A stretch of 64,000 bases of DNA from UBA4479 sp963974935 (lineage in GTDB: Bacteria > Pseudomonadota > Alphaproteobacteria > Rhodospirillales > Casp-alpha2): assembly GCA_963974935.1 (NCBI GenBank), contig CAXBEV010000015.1, positions 29,337 to 93,336 on the forward strand, in the 5' to 3' direction. Position numbers and translations under genes: made by a program. The notes beneath the pieces were generated by a model that searched no databases, was not told the origin of the DNA, and worked only from the letters and a program-made list of their open reading frames with translations. Numbering within the stretch: the first letter of the stretch is position 1; every line of letters starts with the position of its first letter. This document shows, piece by piece, positions 62,266 through 64,000 of the stretch.

Positions 62266-62659
62266 GACCATCCTTAATTAATTGAATTCTCTTGGTTTTC
62301 TCGGGATCGCTGAGCGACACCATGGCCCCTGCACCCCACACCGGCCCCGGCCACGCGGCATCCTTCTTATGTCGGGCGACGACGTGCACGTGCAGTTGCG
62401 AGACCATATTACCGATGGCGGCAGTGTTGATTTTCTCCGCCGCAAACTCGGCTTTGAGGACGCGCCCCAGCCGCCTGACGACACGAAACGTTTTATCGAA
62501 CAGCGCGTTATCCAAATCGTGAAGTTCCGTCAGCCCCGCCACCTTCGGCACCACCAACACCCACGCGAATCGGGCATCATCGATCAAGCGGATCAAAAGA
62601 TCTGCATCCTCGACAATCGGATGACTGTCCCTTGCGAGGGTCGTGTTGAGTTGAAACAT
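62252..62659 (-). CDS. HIT family nucleotide hydrolase/transferase
   Basis: 135 residues. The histidine triad is seen in SQLHVHVVARHKKDAAWPGPVWG (parts QLHVHVVAR and WPGPVWG). Belongs to the bacterial HIT branch with WVLVVPKVAGLTELHDLD. Substrate not known. Its 3' end overlaps the convergent kinase by 14 bp. Confidence 0.88.
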   Translation of the reverse strand: MFQLNTTLARDSHPIVEDADLLIRLIDDARFAWVLVVPKVAGLTELHDLDNALFDKTFRVVRRLGRVLKAEFAAEKINTAAIGNMVSQLHVHVVARHKKDAAWPGPVWGAGAMVSLSDPEKTKRIQLIKDGLRLD

Positions 62660-62795
62660 GAAAGCCCCTTACTTTGCATAAATATGCTCTGATATGCATA
62701 TTTTACCGGGACACCATAATGTGACGATAGGGAACCAGTAAAGGCGCGCTGCTTGATGCGTCGACTTGCTCGCCTCGCCCCCGTAAGCTGCGCTA

Positions 62796-63995
62796 ATGAA
62801 CACCCCCAGCTCACCTTTGACGACCTCACCTCCCTGGATCGGCAGTGCGTTGGCCGGGCTGGCCGCCGTGCTGGTCAGTATCGGACTCGGACGCTTTGCC
62901 TACACACCATTGCTGCCGGCGCTGATTGAAGCCGGATGGTTTGCCGAGACCGATGCGATCTATTTGGGCGCTGCCAACTTAGCCGGCTACCTCGCCGGGG
63001 CGATCACGGCGCGTGCCATCGCAAACGCGTTTGGCACCCGACGAACGTTGCAGTTGATGATGCTGAGCGCGGCGATTTCGTTCGCAGGATGCATCTTTCC
63101 TTTAGCGTTTTTATGGTACTTCGTGTGGCGATTCATCGCCGGGGCGGCGGGGGGAGCGTTGATGGTGTTGGCGGCGTCGCACATTTTGCCGGGGGTGCCA
63201 CCGGCGCGGCGAGGTCTTGCCGGCGGCATCATCTTTACCGGCGTCGGGCTCGGCATCACCGCCAGCGGTACGTTGGTGCCGGCGCTGATCCGCATCGGCC
63301 TGGCAGAGACATGGGCAGCACTGGCGATCTTATCGCTGATCGCGACCGTGGCGACGTGGCGGGCGTGGCCAGCAGACGCACCGCGCCCGATGGCCGCCTC
63401 GACGTCAAAACCAACCACCGCGCATGCCGCCTTCACGCCGGTTTTGCTGAGCCTGTACGCGGTATATGGGCTGTGCGCGGTCGGCCTCGTCGCGCACATG
63501 GTATTCTTGGTCGACTATGTGGCACGGGGCCTCGGCCAAGGGATTGATGCCGGCGCCGCCCTTTGGGTTGCGTTCGGTGCCGGCGCGCTGTTCGGCCCGA
63601 TCGCAACGGGGCGGCTCGCCGACACGGTCGGCTTCAAGACCGCACTCAGACTCGCACTCGCTGTCCAAGCCGTTGCCGTCGCCCTTGCCGTCGCCGGTGA
63701 CGCGACGTGGTTTTTATATGCCTCGAGCATCCTTGTGGGTGCCGCCGTGCCCGGTATCGTGCCGTTGGTGGTCGGTCGCGCACAGCAGCTATCCCATGGC
63801 GACAGCACCCTGCAGCGGGCCGCATGGAGCTATGCGACCGTTGCCTTTTCCATCGGACAAGCCATCGCCGCATATGCGTTTTCATATATATTCGAGACCA
63901 CAGGGCGCTACGATGTGCTTTTTCAAATCGGTGCGGTCGCCGCGCTCACCGCATTGATCATCGATCTGCTCACCCCTAAAGGCACACACACGTAA
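62796..63995 (+). CDS. YbfB/YjiJ-type MFS transporter
   Basis: 399 residues, about 12 membrane spans. N-terminal SIGLGRFAYTPLLPALIE and LAGYLAGA are typical of the YbfB/YjiJ branch; a second half begins near residue 210 (FTPVLLSLYAVYGLCAVG). No signal for substrate. Complete, ending 5 bp before the window edge. Confidence 0.9.
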   Translation: MNTPSSPLTTSPPWIGSALAGLAAVLVSIGLGRFAYTPLLPALIEAGWFAETDAIYLGAANLAGYLAGAITARAIANAFGTRRTLQLMMLSAAISFAGCIFPLAFLWYFVWRFIAGAAGGALMVLAASHILPGVPPARRGLAGGIIFTGVGLGITASGTLVPALIRIGLAETWAALAILSLIATVATWRAWPADAPRPMAASTSKPTTAHAAFTPVLLSLYAVYGLCAVGLVAHMVFLVDYVARGLGQGIDAGAALWVAFGAGALFGPIATGRLADTVGFKTALRLALAVQAVAVALAVAGDATWFLYASSILVGAAVPGIVPLVVGRAQQLSHGDSTLQRAAWSYATVAFSIGQAIAAYAFSYIFETTGRYDVLFQIGAVAALTALIIDLLTPKGTHT

Positions 63996-64000
63996 ATCTG

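Overview
The window is GC-rich chromosomal DNA from an alphaproteobacterium, most likely a member of the Rhodospirillales in the broad sense. The DivK cell-cycle regulator, the hisZ-purA pair, the dprA-topA-rnr-rpmG block and the many ATGA-type gene overlaps point that way; the species cannot be named from sequence alone. No rRNA, tRNA or CRISPR was recognised. Most of the window is housekeeping DNA with dispersed palindromic intergenic repeats.

Layout. 0-10 kb: a dehydrogenase and cobD, an alpha/beta hydrolase, a YbjQ protein, then a minus-strand run gppA-rlmE, guaB, rsmB. 10-18 kb: a PiT phosphate transporter, a Nudix hydrolase, a cueR-copA copper operon behind a 19-bp-spacer promoter, and divergent from it an EmrA/EmrB-type efflux pair. 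18-27 kb: dprA, topA, rnr, an S41 lipoprotein protease, rpmG (too short for most gene callers) and convergent divK. 27-34 kb: a CRP-like regulator, a glycosyltransferase, ggt, an exported protein, hisZ and purA. 34-42 kb is more accessory: tandem terminators, a mosaic low-complexity/coiled-coil protein, a secreted Sel1-like protein, a YghU-type glutathione transferase, an enolase-superfamily enzyme, and a membrane-anchored pseudokinase with a membrane partner. 42-44.3 kb: a TPP riboswitch and thiC.

44.3-49.4 kb is a horizontally acquired island and the most interesting part. An AT-rich gene that would encode one 758-residue protein with a HEPN-type RNKIQH motif has been split by a 2351-bp IS1595-family transposon. 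The transposon has matching terminal inverted repeats, a perfect 8-bp target duplication (AAATTTTT), a transposase and a translationally coupled dinD-like passenger. Removing the transposon and one target copy restores the reading frame exactly. The island is bracketed by diverged duplicates of the convergent thiC/membrane-gene junction, which suggests a cargo-exchange hotspot.

49.5-64 kb: a divergent gene pair sharing a perfect FNR-type box, guaA, dtd (apparently starting at ATC), an Hpt/receiver pair, an Atm1-like ABC exporter, mnmA, DUF599 and DUF983 proteins, a winged-helix protein fused to a degenerate histidine kinase, and an EF-hand protein divergent from an OmpR-type two-component system whose sensor loop is rich in Asp and His. 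A HIT protein and a YbfB-type MFS transporter close the window.
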